From assembly GCA_025362155.1 (NCBI GenBank), contig JANYHX010000095.1, positions 1 to 5,516 on the forward strand: a DNA stretch of 5,516 bases. The letters run 5' to 3'. The DNA is from Gallionella sp. Its GTDB lineage: Bacteria > Pseudomonadota > Gammaproteobacteria > Burkholderiales > Gallionellaceae. Positions within the stretch are counted from its first letter, which is position 1, and every line of letters starts with the position of its first letter. Both the position numbers and the translations under genes were made by a program. Below the pieces are notes generated by a model, which was given only the letters and a program-made list of their open reading frames with translations, had not been told where the DNA came from and did no database searches. Below are positions 1-5,516 of the stretch, piece by piece.

Positions 1-407
1 ACGCGGACGATCAACACCTCCTCATAATAGGAGCGGTTGAAAATGCCGATTCGTCCGCGTTCCGGCAGACACTGCGTGGTGCGCCACAAAAAATCATGAT
101 CCAGTTCTTCGGCGCTGGGATGTTTGAAACTGAATACCTGGCAACCTTGCGGATTAACGCCTGACATCACATGCTTGATAGCGCCATCTTTCCCGGCGGC
201 GTCCATCGCCTGAAAAATAAGTAGCACTGCATAACGGTTAGATGCGTAGTGTAGTTGTTGTTGCGCGCTCAGCTCCTCGCGCTGTTTGTCGAGCAGCTCC
301 TTATATATTTCCTTCGAGTGGTATACCGGCTTCACCTGCGTCGGCCACTTTTCAAGTTTGACTTTTTTACCCTCGCTTACAAGGAAGTCTTTGATATTTA
401 TTTTCAT
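1..407 (-). CDS. ppk2: Polyphosphate kinase 2 (PPK2), class III-like, N-terminal part, cut by window start
   Basis: The minus strand gives 135 complete codons from the ATG at 407 and runs off the window, so the C-terminal half is not seen. The protein starts [10 protein letters not shown] and contains the PPK2 Walker A region at about residues 64-80 ([17 protein letters not shown]). This is followed by the conserved [16 protein letters not shown] stretch (about 83-98) and [19 protein letters not shown] (about 114-132), which leads into the Walker B region. The family (PF03976) is a cytosolic P-loop fold that transfers phosphate between polyphosphate and nucleotides. The MDAAGKDG type of Walker A resembles class III enzymes, which phosphorylate AMP and ADP, but the substrate is inferred. 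The start is supported by an AAGGA box (rc of 413-417) about 5 nt upstream. The gene is transcribed divergently from rpe and no functional link to it is evident. Confidence 0.93.
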   Translation of the reverse strand, partial: MKINIKDFLVSEGKKVKLEKWPTQVKPVYHSKEIYKELLDKQREELSAQQQLHYASNRYAVLLIFQAMDAAGKDGAIKHVMSGVNPQGCQVFSFKHPSAEELDHDFLWRTTQCLPERGRIGIFNRSYYEEVLIVR

Positions 408-437
408 CTTGATCCTTTCGTTACTGATGTATTGCAG

Positions 438-523
438 AGAATACGCCTTGATTACAACGGGCGCTTCAACATGAAAACCAGCCCATACCTTCGCCACCCG
501 CCAAGATTCGGTTAGAATACGCC
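438..523 (+). repeat. Two direct copies of AGAATACGCC in the ppk2-rpe intergenic region
   Basis: The 10-mer AGAATACGCC occurs at 438-447 and again at 514-523, 76 bp apart. The second copy overlaps the candidate -10 of rpe. It could be a duplicated promoter fragment, a pair of protein-binding sites, or coincidence. Confidence 0.35.
490..518 (+). promoter_or_regulatory. Possible sigma70 promoter for rpe-gph
   Basis: TAGAAT at 513-518 matches the -10 consensus at 4 of 6 positions. It lies 41 bp before the rpe start, inside GGTTAGAATACG. A weak -35 candidate, TTCGCC (490-495), sits at 17-bp spacing. The assignment rests mainly on the -10 and on its position in the divergent ppk2-rpe gap. I could not pick a convincing promoter for ppk2 on the other strand. 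Confidence 0.45.
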
Positions 524-559
524 CCTTAAAAATTTCAAACCGTTCGAGGAGTCTCATTC

Positions 560-1249
560 ATGTACCAGATCGCCCCTAGCATTCTTTCCGCCAATTTCGC
601 CAGACTGGGCGAGGAAGTGGACAACGTCCTCGCCGCCGGCGCTGACATCGTGCACTTCGACGTGATGGATAACCATTACGTGCCTAACCTGACCATAGGC
701 CCGCTGGTCTGCGAAGCGTTGCGCAAACATGGCGTGACTGCGGCGATAGACGTGCATCTGATGGTTAAACCGGTGGATCGTATCATTCCTGACTTTGCCA
801 AGGCGGGCGCGACTTACATTACCTTTCATCCGGAAGCCTCCGAGCATATCGACCGCACCCTCGGCCTGATCAAGGAAAGCGGTTGCAAAGCCGGGCTAGT
901 GTTCAATCCGGCCACGCCGCTGGAGATTCTGGAATACACATTGCCCAAGCTGGACATGGTGTTGCTGATGTCGGTCAACCCCGGCTTCGGCGGGCAGAAA
1001 TTCATTCCGCACGTGCTGGACAAAGCGCGCAAGGTACGCAAGATGATCGCTGCTGGCGGTTATAACTGCCGCCTGGAAATCGACGGTGGCGTAGGCCCCG
1101 CCAATATTCGTGAAGTGGCTGAAGCGGGCGTGGATACTTTCGTCGCCGGTTCTGCCATATTCAGCAAGCGCAACGAAAAAGATCAGAATCGTTATGACAC
1201 TGTCATTGCCGAAATGCGTGCCGAGTTGGCGAAAGTTCAAGCTAAATGA
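560..1249 (+). CDS. rpe: Ribulose-phosphate 3-epimerase
   Basis: This cytosolic enzyme interconverts D-ribulose 5-phosphate and D-xylulose 5-phosphate in the pentose phosphate pathway and, where present, the Calvin cycle. The 229-residue product is a full-length (beta/alpha)8 barrel of typical size. Family motifs are intact. [13 protein letters not shown] lies near the N-terminus. [17 protein letters not shown] (about 32-48) carries metal ligand H32 and catalytic/metal-binding D34. DVHLMV holds H66. [12 protein letters not shown] (about 135-146) is the phosphate-side loop. EIDGGV contains the second catalytic aspartate, D175, and AGSAIF (about 196-201) is the C-terminal phosphate-binding motif. 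The ATG at 560 is preceded by GAGGAG (546-551) with an 8-nt spacer. The stop overlaps the gph start as ATGA, which indicates an operon with translational coupling. Confidence 0.97.
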   Translation: MYQIAPSILSANFARLGEEVDNVLAAGADIVHFDVMDNHYVPNLTIGPLVCEALRKHGVTAAIDVHLMVKPVDRIIPDFAKAGATYITFHPEASEHIDRTLGLIKESGCKAGLVFNPATPLEILEYTLPKLDMVLLMSVNPGFGGQKFIPHVLDKARKVRKMIAAGGYNCRLEIDGGVGPANIREVAEAGVDTFVAGSAIFSKRNEKDQNRYDTVIAEMRAELAKVQAK

Positions 1250-1950
1250 AAAGTAAACCAATGATGCAAGCGGTCCATTTTCCATTGGACATTTCGGCTA
1301 TCGTCATCGATCTGGACGGCACGCTGATGCACACCGCGCCGGAGCTTTCCGAAGCGGCCAACCGCATGTTGCGCGAGATGGGTTACGCGCCGGTAGCGCA
1401 GGAATTGTTGGCCAGCTATATAGGCAACGGCATCAGCTGGCTGGTGAAGCGTGCGCTGACTGGCGATATGCACGCCACACCAGATGCCGCGCTTTACGAG
1501 CATGCCTTGCCGATTTTTGAGAAGCACTACACTGAATTATTGTTGCACAGCAAAACATTCGACGGCGTAATCGAAGGGCTGGATGCGATGCAAGCGGCGG
1601 GTTTTCGCTTGGGTTGCATCACCAACAAATTGGCGCGCTACACCGAGCCCTTGTTGAAAGGTGTCGGTCTGGAAAAGTATTTCGAGATTGTGCTCTCCGG
1701 CGACACCTTGCCGGAGAAGAAGCCGCATCCGATGCCGCTATTGCATGCCGCCAAATTTTTTGGCGTGCCGATTGAAAAATTATTGCTGATCGGTGATTCC
1801 CTCAACGATACCGTTGCCGCGCGCGCCGCAGGCTGCCCGGTGTTCTGCGTGCCTTACGGCTACAATCATGGCGAACCGGTTGACAGCTTGTTTCTGGACG
1901 CAGTCATCGCCAATCTGCCCGCCGCTTTGCCTCTTATCAAACGCGCTTAA
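1246..1950 (+). CDS. gph: Phosphoglycolate phosphatase (HAD superfamily)
   Basis: The predicted activity is hydrolysis of 2-phosphoglycolate to glycolate and phosphate, Mg2+-dependent and cytosolic, salvaging the product of RuBisCO oxygenation or of oxidative DNA-end repair. The 234-residue product shows all HAD motifs. Motif I is VIDLDGTL with nucleophile D22 and acid/base D24. A helical C1 cap spans roughly 30-100. Motif II is CITNK (T126), motif III is the KKPHPMPL lysine region (about 158-165), and motif IV is IGDSLNDT (D184, D188). The start at 1246 overlaps the rpe stop by 4 bp. Internal ATGs at 1261 and 1264 are alternatives, because no strong Shine-Dalgarno distinguishes them and the first residues precede the conserved core. 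Gph assignment over other HAD phosphatases is supported by its position after rpe, a common proteobacterial arrangement. Confidence 0.92.
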   Translation: MKSKPMMQAVHFPLDISAIVIDLDGTLMHTAPELSEAANRMLREMGYAPVAQELLASYIGNGISWLVKRALTGDMHATPDAALYEHALPIFEKHYTELLLHSKTFDGVIEGLDAMQAAGFRLGCITNKLARYTEPLLKGVGLEKYFEIVLSGDTLPEKKPHPMPLLHAAKFFGVPIEKLLLIGDSLNDTVAARAAGCPVFCVPYGYNHGEPVDSLFLDAVIANLPAALPLIKRA

Positions 1951-1955
1951 GAATA

Positions 1956-2006
1956 ATGTATCAGCAAGCTCTGAATTTTTCGAAGCAAGTGGGTTGGCGA
2001 TGGTGA
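1956..2006 (+). CDS. trpL: Probable trp operon leader peptide
   Basis: A 16-codon ORF lies in the gph-trpE gap: MYQQALNFSKQVGWRW, then TGA. Trp is the rarest residue in most proteins, yet two TGG codons (1995-1997, 2001-2003) sit at positions 14 and 16, immediately before the stop and 63 bp ahead of trpE. This is the hallmark of ribosome-mediated Trp sensing. The ATG follows the gph TAA (1948-1950) by 5 nt. Only a weak TAAG element (1948-1951) could serve as Shine-Dalgarno, so initiation may depend on ribosomes terminating on gph. Function is inferred from composition, position and surrounding fold potential, not from similarity to a known leader. Confidence 0.7.
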   Translation: MYQQALNFSKQVGWRW

Positions 2007-2062
2007 GCACAGCTTCACCAAACACTATTCGTCCACTGCTTGTTTGCGAAATATTTAAGGAG
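1978..2062 (+). promoter_or_regulatory. Candidate Trp-responsive attenuator / RBS-occluding leader fold upstream of trpE
   Basis: Hand-folding finds three pairings. (A) AAGC-(A)-AGTGG at 1983-1992 pairs with CCACTGCTT at 2033-2041, nine base pairs with one bulge; TTTCG 1978-1982 adds five more with CGAAA 2047-2051. (B) Inside that loop, TGGTGA 2001-2006 pairs with TCACCA 2015-2020, extended by GC/GC; this arm contains the last Trp codon and the stop. (C) An alternative hairpin is CAAACA 2019-2024 with TGTTTG 2041-2046. The trpE Shine-Dalgarno AAGGAG is at 2057-2062, so helix A ends 5 nt before it. A ribosome stalled on the Trp codons would open A and B. No U-run follows any stem, so a classic intrinsic terminator is not seen. 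No energies were computed. Confidence 0.5.
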
Positions 2063-2069
2063 CCTGTTT

Positions 2070-3560
2070 ATGCTGCACCCTCTTACTGAACCAGAATTCA
2101 ACGCACTTGCCCACCAAGGCTACAACCGCATTCCGCTGGTATGCGAAACTTTTGCCGACCTGGATACGCCGCTGTCACTTTATCTTAAGCTCGCCAACAA
2201 ACCGTTTTCGTATTTGCTGGAATCGGTCCAGGGCGGCGAACGCTTCGGGCGCTATTCATTCATCGGCTTGCCCGCTGAGACACGCATCACGGTGCGCGGC
2301 AATCGGGTCACATTGACCCATGGCGCTAATGAAACCACCCATGAAGTCGAAAATCCGCTGGATTTCATCCGCGAATATCAGACCCGTTTCAGGGTTGCTT
2401 CGTTGCCCGATCTGCCGCGCTTCTGTGGCGGGCTGGCAGGTTATTTCGGCTATGACACGATACGCTATATTGAGCCTCGTCTCTCCGCAACAAATAAACC
2501 AGACACAATAGGCACACCAGACATCCTGCTGATGCTTACCGAGCAACTGGCGGTAGTGGACAACCTCAGCGGCAAGCTCACCTTCATTGTCTACGCCAAC
2601 CCGGATCAAGCCGACGCTTACGCCCTCGCCAAACATCGTTTGAACGAACTGACGGCGCGCTTAAGACTATCCGTGGACATCCCCCATGCACCGCCTATGC
2701 ATGGGGGCGAAGCGCGTTCCGAATTCGGTGAAGCAGCTTTCAAGAGTGCTGTGGTCAAAGCCAAGCAATACATTTTTGACGGTGACATTATGCAGGTGGT
2801 GCTGTCCCAGCGCATGGCGCAAGCATTCCCCGCCTCGCCGTTGTCGCTGTACCGTGCGCTGCGCAGCGTCAATCCGTCGCCGTATATGTTCTATTACGAC
2901 ATGGATGATCACCATGTGGTGGGTGCGTCGCCGGAAATTCTGGTGCGGCTGGAAGGCGAAGCAGTCACCGTGCGTCCCATCGCGGGAACCCGTCCGCGCG
3001 GCAAGACGCCGCAGCAGGATGCCGAACTCGCAAAAGAACTGCTGGCCGATCCGAAAGAGCTGGCCGAACATTTGATGCTGATCGACCTGGGCCGCAACGA
3101 CATCGGACGTGTCGCACAAAACGGCACGGTGCAGCTCACCGAAAAAATGATCATTGAGCGTTATTCACATGTGATGCATATTGTCTCCAACGTCGAGGCC
3201 ACCCTCAAACCCGGCTTCAACGCAATGGACGTGCTCAAGGCCACATTCCCAGCGGGCACCGTGAGCGGCGCCGCAAAAGTGCGCGCGATGGAAATCATCG
3301 CCGAACTGGAACCCAGCAAACGCGGCATTTACGCAGGCGCTGTCGGTTATCTCGGCTTCAACGGCGACATGGACCTGGCGATTGCACTGCGCACCGCTGT
3401 GGTGAAGGACAATATGCTGTACGCGCAAGCCGGTGCGGGCATCGTCGCCGACTCGGTGCCCGACAGCGAATGGATGGAAACGCTGAACAAGGCACGCGCC
3501 GTACTGCGAGCCGCGGAGATGGTGCTGGCGGGGTTGGATAATGGTTCGGAAAATAGTTAG
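2070..3560 (+). CDS. trpE: Anthranilate synthase component I
   Basis: TrpE converts chorismate and ammonia (from the TrpG glutaminase partner) to anthranilate, the first committed step of tryptophan synthesis. The 496-residue product has the full domain order. The N-terminal domain carries the LLES element (49-52), the usual Trp feedback site, and RFGRYSFIG (58-66). A variable linker runs about 195-220. The chorismate-binding domain includes [11 protein letters not shown] (238-248), NPSPYMFYY (268-276), [10 protein letters not shown] (302-311), [12 protein letters not shown] (337-348), [11 protein letters not shown] (367-377), [18 protein letters not shown] (393-410) and [15 protein letters not shown] (454-468). 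I chose ATG 2070 because AAGGAG (2057-2062) precedes it by 7 nt. An in-frame ATG at 2040 would add 10 residues not expected for the family. trpG does not follow, and the TAG stop lies inside GTTAGGC. Confidence 0.96.
   Translation: MLHPLTEPEFNALAHQGYNRIPLVCETFADLDTPLSLYLKLANKPFSYLLESVQGGERFGRYSFIGLPAETRITVRGNRVTLTHGANETTHEVENPLDFIREYQTRFRVASLPDLPRFCGGLAGYFGYDTIRYIEPRLSATNKPDTIGTPDILLMLTEQLAVVDNLSGKLTFIVYANPDQADAYALAKHRLNELTARLRLSVDIPHAPPMHGGEARSEFGEAAFKSAVVKAKQYIFDGDIMQVVLSQRMAQAFPASPLSLYRALRSVNPSPYMFYYDMDDHHVVGASPEILVRLEGEAVTVRPIAGTRPRGKTPQQDAELAKELLADPKELAEHLMLIDLGRNDIGRVAQNGTVQLTEKMIIERYSHVMHIVSNVEATLKPGFNAMDVLKATFPAGTVSGAAKVRAMEIIAELEPSKRGIYAGAVGYLGFNGDMDLAIALRTAVVKDNMLYAQAGAGIVADSVPDSEWMETLNKARAVLRAAEMVLAGLDNGSENS
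2681..2707 (+). repeat. Perfect 10-bp inverted repeat inside trpE
   Basis: CCCCCATGCA (2681-2690) and TGCATGGGGG (2698-2707) are exact reverse complements separated by a 7-nt loop (CCGCCTA), giving a GC-rich hairpin in the mRNA. It encodes residues [10 protein letters not shown] in the poorly conserved linker between the TrpE N-terminal and chorismate-binding domains, where an insertion would be tolerated. No T-run follows, so it is not an intrinsic terminator. Confidence 0.8.
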
Positions 3561-3562
3561 GC
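3556..3562 (+). repeat. GTTAGGC, match to integron core-site consensus GTTRRRY
   Basis: GTTAGGC fits GTTRRRY exactly, overlaps the trpE stop codon (TAG 3558-3560) and lies 4 bp before the start of the following unknown gene. It is the exact reverse complement of GCCTAAC at 4239-4245 on the other side of that gene. In integron cassettes, recombination occurs between the G and the TT. The identification is tentative because 7-mers recur by chance. Confidence 0.35.
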
Positions 3563-3566
3563 TTCT

Positions 3567-4244
3567 ATGTCATCTGGACTCATTACGTGGGCAAATCAGA
3601 AGGCAGAAATCGCATTGGCACTAGCTGAAGGCCACTGCGGTGGAACATATGCAGAGTCTGTGCTTGTTCTATCCGCAGCAATGAGCGGCATCGCGTCGCT
3701 TCTGTGGCCTGGGGAAAATGTACCTGATCGAAAGCGGTTTGTGGAACTATGGGCTAGCTACGCATCCACTGATGCCAATCTCACCAGCATCCCACTTCTC
3801 ATTGAGTACCTTGATTCACAAGCGCGGGGAACTGAAGCAACTGTGCTTCGCAATACCAATCCGCAAGCTTTCGGGCCAGGCTATAGGTCGCGTGTAATAA
3901 CGGGGGCGGATGTCGACCTTCCGGAATCATCGGTGCTACATCTTTGCCCGACCATTTCGCTTTAAAAGGTGCGTTGCTATAGCTATGGAAATGTGTTCTA
4001 CAAACATGTTCGTTCAGCTTTTGTTCATGAGTACGAGCCGTCCAGCCATGCGAGTGGTTCAGCAATGGCATTCCCGGGTTTCGGAGTCAGTTATGAAAAT
4101 CGCGTTCAAGCGCCTTACCGACGAATTCACTTTGAACCGAAATGGCTTTCCCAGCTTCTTTGTTCACTTGCCTTAGCTGTTGCGCCTCAAATTCAAGCTA
4201 TGCCATTACCACAACCAAATCAATGGTGGGTTAACGGCGCCTAA
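3567..4244 (+). pseudogene. Unknown-function gene interrupted by a short frame-shifted stretch with a stop (possible cassette gene)
   Basis: The ATG at 3567 (weak TTAGG upstream) opens a 132-residue ORF ending in TAA 3963-3965. The same frame then reads on cleanly to TAA 4242-4244, giving YSYGNVFYKHVRSAFVHEYE and ending QWWVNGA. Between about 3943 and 3979 the protein-like reading is in another frame (LPDHFALKGAL), which joins both flanks smoothly. This suggests loss of one base near 3943 and gain of one near 3977. Reconstructed, the product is about 225 residues, soluble, with no signal peptide or membrane segment. I do not know its function. The N-terminal DRKRFVELWASYA and C-terminal FVHEYE and PYRRIHF blocks recall hypothetical proteins often found in gene cassettes; this is from memory, not a search. 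Parts are AT-richer than neighbouring genes (about 37% GC over 3961-4020). A sequencing error could also explain the break. Confidence 0.6.
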
Positions 4245-4245
4245 C
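4239..4245 (+). repeat. GCCTAAC, match to integron inverse core RYYYAAC
   Basis: GCCTAAC contains the stop codon of the unknown gene, as is common in integron cassettes, where attC begins at or near the stop. It mirrors GTTAGGC at 3556-3562. I could not find a convincing remainder of an attC site: there is no GTTRRRY within the next 80 bp. The nearest is GTTACGA at 4316-4322, which deviates, and it has no clear L-box pairing. If this was an attC, it is degraded or truncated. Confidence 0.3.
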
Positions 4246-4266
4246 GTTTCTCCACAGAACAACCCG

Positions 4267-4303
4267 TGTAGAGCGGAAATGCGAAGCGCCTTCTCGCCCT
4301 ACA
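4267..4303 (+). repeat. Imperfect REP-like palindrome upstream of the oxidoreductase gene
   Basis: The 37-bp stretch begins TGTAGAGCGG and ends CGCCCTACA. The outer TGTAG/CTACA and GCG/CGC arms pair with one A-C mismatch between them. The centre can fold as GCG/CGC or as GAAG-CGC-CTTC. It resembles dispersed GTAGGGCG-type palindromes of proteobacterial intergenic regions in degenerate form. No T-run follows (AAAAATAATTT comes next), so terminator function is unproven, although it is the only hairpin placed to end upstream transcripts. Confidence 0.55.
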
Positions 4304-4313
4304 AAAATAATTT

Positions 4314-5516
4314 ATGTTACGATTAACCGAAATCAAACTGCCGCTATCTCATGCCGAAGGCGAAATCAAAGCTGCTATCCTGAAGCGCCTGGGTATCGCC
4401 GACGATGAGCTGATCGGCCACACCGTTTTCAAACGCGGCGTGGATGCGCGCAAGTCGCACGCCATCCTGTACACCTACACGCTGGATGTGGCGGTGCGCG
4501 ATGAAGCGGCGATTCTGGCGCGCTTCAAGAATGACTCGCAGGTATCGATTACGCCAGACACCGGTTATCATTTTGTTGCGCAAGCTCCGCAAAATTTATC
4601 TTCAAGACCTGTCGTGATCGGCATGGGGCCTGCCGGTTTGTTCGCCGGGCTACTGCTCGCGCAGATGGGCTTCCGCCCGCTGATTTTAGAGCGTGGCAAA
4701 GCGGTTCGAGAACGCACCAAAGACACGTTTGGTCTGTGGCGGCAGGGCGTGCTCAATCCGGAGTCCAACGTGCAGTTCGGCGAAGGCGGCGCGGGGACGT
4801 TTTCAGACGGCAAGCTGTATAGCCAGATTAAAGACCCGCGCTACCTCGGCAGAAAAGTGTTGGAAGAATTCGTCAAGGCGGGTGCGCCGGAAGAAATTTT
4901 ATATGTGAGTCATCCGCACATCGGCACGTTCCGTCTGGTGGGCATGGTAGAGAAAATGCGCGAGACCATACAATCTCTGGGCGGCGAGATACGTTTTGAG
5001 AGCCGTGTCGATGACATAGTAATCGCTGACGGAAAAATAAGTGGTGTGGTGCTTGCCAGCGACGAGCGCATCACAATATCGCATTTGGTACTGGCAATCG
5101 GGCACAGCGCGCGCGACACCTTCGAGATGATCCACAAGCGCGGCATTTATATCGAAGCCAAGCCGTTCTCCATTGGCTTCCGCATTGAGCATCCGCAGTC
5201 GCTGATCGATGCTGCCCGCTATGGCAAGAACGCGGGCAACCCGTTGCTGGGCGCGGCAGATTACAAGCTGGTGCATCACGCCAGCAATGGCCGCTCGGTG
5301 TATAGTTTCTGCATGTGCCCAGGCGGCACGGTGGTCGCCGCCGCTTCCGAACCGGGGCGCGTGGTGACCAATGGCATGAGCCAGTATTCGCGCAACGAGC
5401 GCAACGCTAATGCCGGCATCGTGGTTGGCATTACGCCGGAAGATTATCCCGGCGATGCGTTGGCTGGAGTGGAATTCCAGCGCCGCTGGGAATCGCGCGC
5501 CTACGAATTGGGCGGC
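4314..5516 (+). CDS. FAD-dependent oxidoreductase, COG2509-like, N-terminal 401 residues, cut by window end
   Basis: The frame is open from ATG 4314 to the window edge; the family usually has roughly 530-560 residues, so the C-terminus is missing. The product begins MLRLTEIKLPLSH, typical of this family. An N-terminal domain of about 95 residues precedes the FAD-binding Rossmann motif VVIGMGPAGLFAG (100-112; G103, G105, G108), with E127 after the second strand positioned for ribose binding. Further conserved blocks are FGEGGAGTFSDGKL (155-168), AIGHSARDTF (261-270), PFSIGFRIEHPQ (284-295), YSFCMCPGGTVV (330-341, with C333 and C335) and TNGMSQYSRN (352-361). The physiological substrate of these flavoproteins is not established to my knowledge. 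An in-frame TAA (4308-4310) lies just upstream, so 4314 is the earliest start, yet no Shine-Dalgarno is visible before it. It is likely cytosolic. Confidence 0.88.
   Translation, partial: MLRLTEIKLPLSHAEGEIKAAILKRLGIADDELIGHTVFKRGVDARKSHAILYTYTLDVAVRDEAAILARFKNDSQVSITPDTGYHFVAQAPQNLSSRPVVIGMGPAGLFAGLLLAQMGFRPLILERGKAVRERTKDTFGLWRQGVLNPESNVQFGEGGAGTFSDGKLYSQIKDPRYLGRKVLEEFVKAGAPEEILYVSHPHIGTFRLVGMVEKMRETIQSLGGEIRFESRVDDIVIADGKISGVVLASDERITISHLVLAIGHSARDTFEMIHKRGIYIEAKPFSIGFRIEHPQSLIDAARYGKNAGNPLLGAADYKLVHHASNGRSVYSFCMCPGGTVVAAASEPGRVVTNGMSQYSRNERNANAGIVVGITPEDYPGDALAGVEFQRRWESRAYELGG

Noticed and set aside
255..515. Open frames on the plus strand over 255-515 (86 and 62 codons)
   Set aside because: They lie opposite the ppk2 N-terminus and run into the promoter region. 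Their products show no family features, whereas the minus strand encodes a clear PPK2.
896..1285. 129-codon minus-strand frame over rpe
   Set aside because: It is a shadow of the rpe codons, with no ribosome binding site or recognisable motif.
2002..2019. Hairpin GGTGAGC/GCTTCACC as an intrinsic terminator after gph
   Set aside because: The stem is short with a bulge and is followed by AAACAC, not a T-run. It is kept only as part of the proposed trpE leader fold.
2667..3119. 150-codon minus-strand frame over trpE
   Set aside because: This antisense open frame results from GC-rich codon use in trpE. The plus strand is densely conserved here.
3961..3967. TTTAAAA as a programmed -1 frameshift site
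   Set aside because: The register does not carry ribosomes from the upstream frame into the downstream coding frame, and no stimulatory structure follows.
3799..4071. 90-codon minus-strand frame over the unknown gene
   Set aside because: It has no ribosome binding site or coherent motif, and the plus strand gives blocks that look conserved.
3910..4176. 88-codon plus-strand frame within the unknown gene
   Set aside because: Its product does not continue either flanking part of the unknown gene, while frame 0 plus a short shift does. It is treated as a shadow.

Overview
The window looks like chromosome of a betaproteobacterium. I infer this from the rpe-gph-trpE gene order, the protein sequences and the moderately high GC; a Nitrosomonadales/Gallionellaceae-like host would fit, but I could not run a search. 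Six protein-coding loci are visible, plus one short leader-peptide ORF. I see no tRNA, rRNA, CRISPR array or transposase.

Layout. Positions 1-407 (minus strand) carry the N-terminal part of a class III-type polyphosphate kinase 2, cut by the window edge. A 152-bp divergent intergenic region (408-559) separates it from a plus-strand cluster. This cluster is rpe (560-1249, ribulose-phosphate 3-epimerase), gph (1246-1950, phosphoglycolate phosphatase, overlapping rpe by 4 bp as ATGA) and trpE (2070-3560, anthranilate synthase component I). Rpe and Gph are carbon-metabolism enzymes of the pentose phosphate/Calvin and phosphoglycolate-salvage routes. TrpE opens tryptophan synthesis from chorismate.

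The gph-trpE gap holds a probable trp leader peptide that has not been marked as a gene. It is a 16-codon ORF (1956-2006) ending Trp-Arg-Trp-stop. It is embedded in RNA-folding potential that reaches almost to the trpE ribosome binding site. No U-tract terminator is visible, so control could act on translation or through Rho.

After trpE the expected trpG partner is absent. Instead there is a foreign-looking segment of about 0.75 kb (roughly 3557-4313). It carries an unknown-function gene interrupted by a short frame-shifted stretch with a stop. The gene is bracketed by the inverted 7-mers GTTAGGC and GCCTAAC, which match integron core-site consensus sequences, and it is followed by a REP-like hairpin. 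I read this as a possible degraded gene cassette or insertion that separates trpE from whatever followed it.

From 4314 to the window end runs the N-terminal 401 residues of a COG2509-type FAD-dependent oxidoreductase. It starts just after the hairpin and has no recognisable ribosome binding site.
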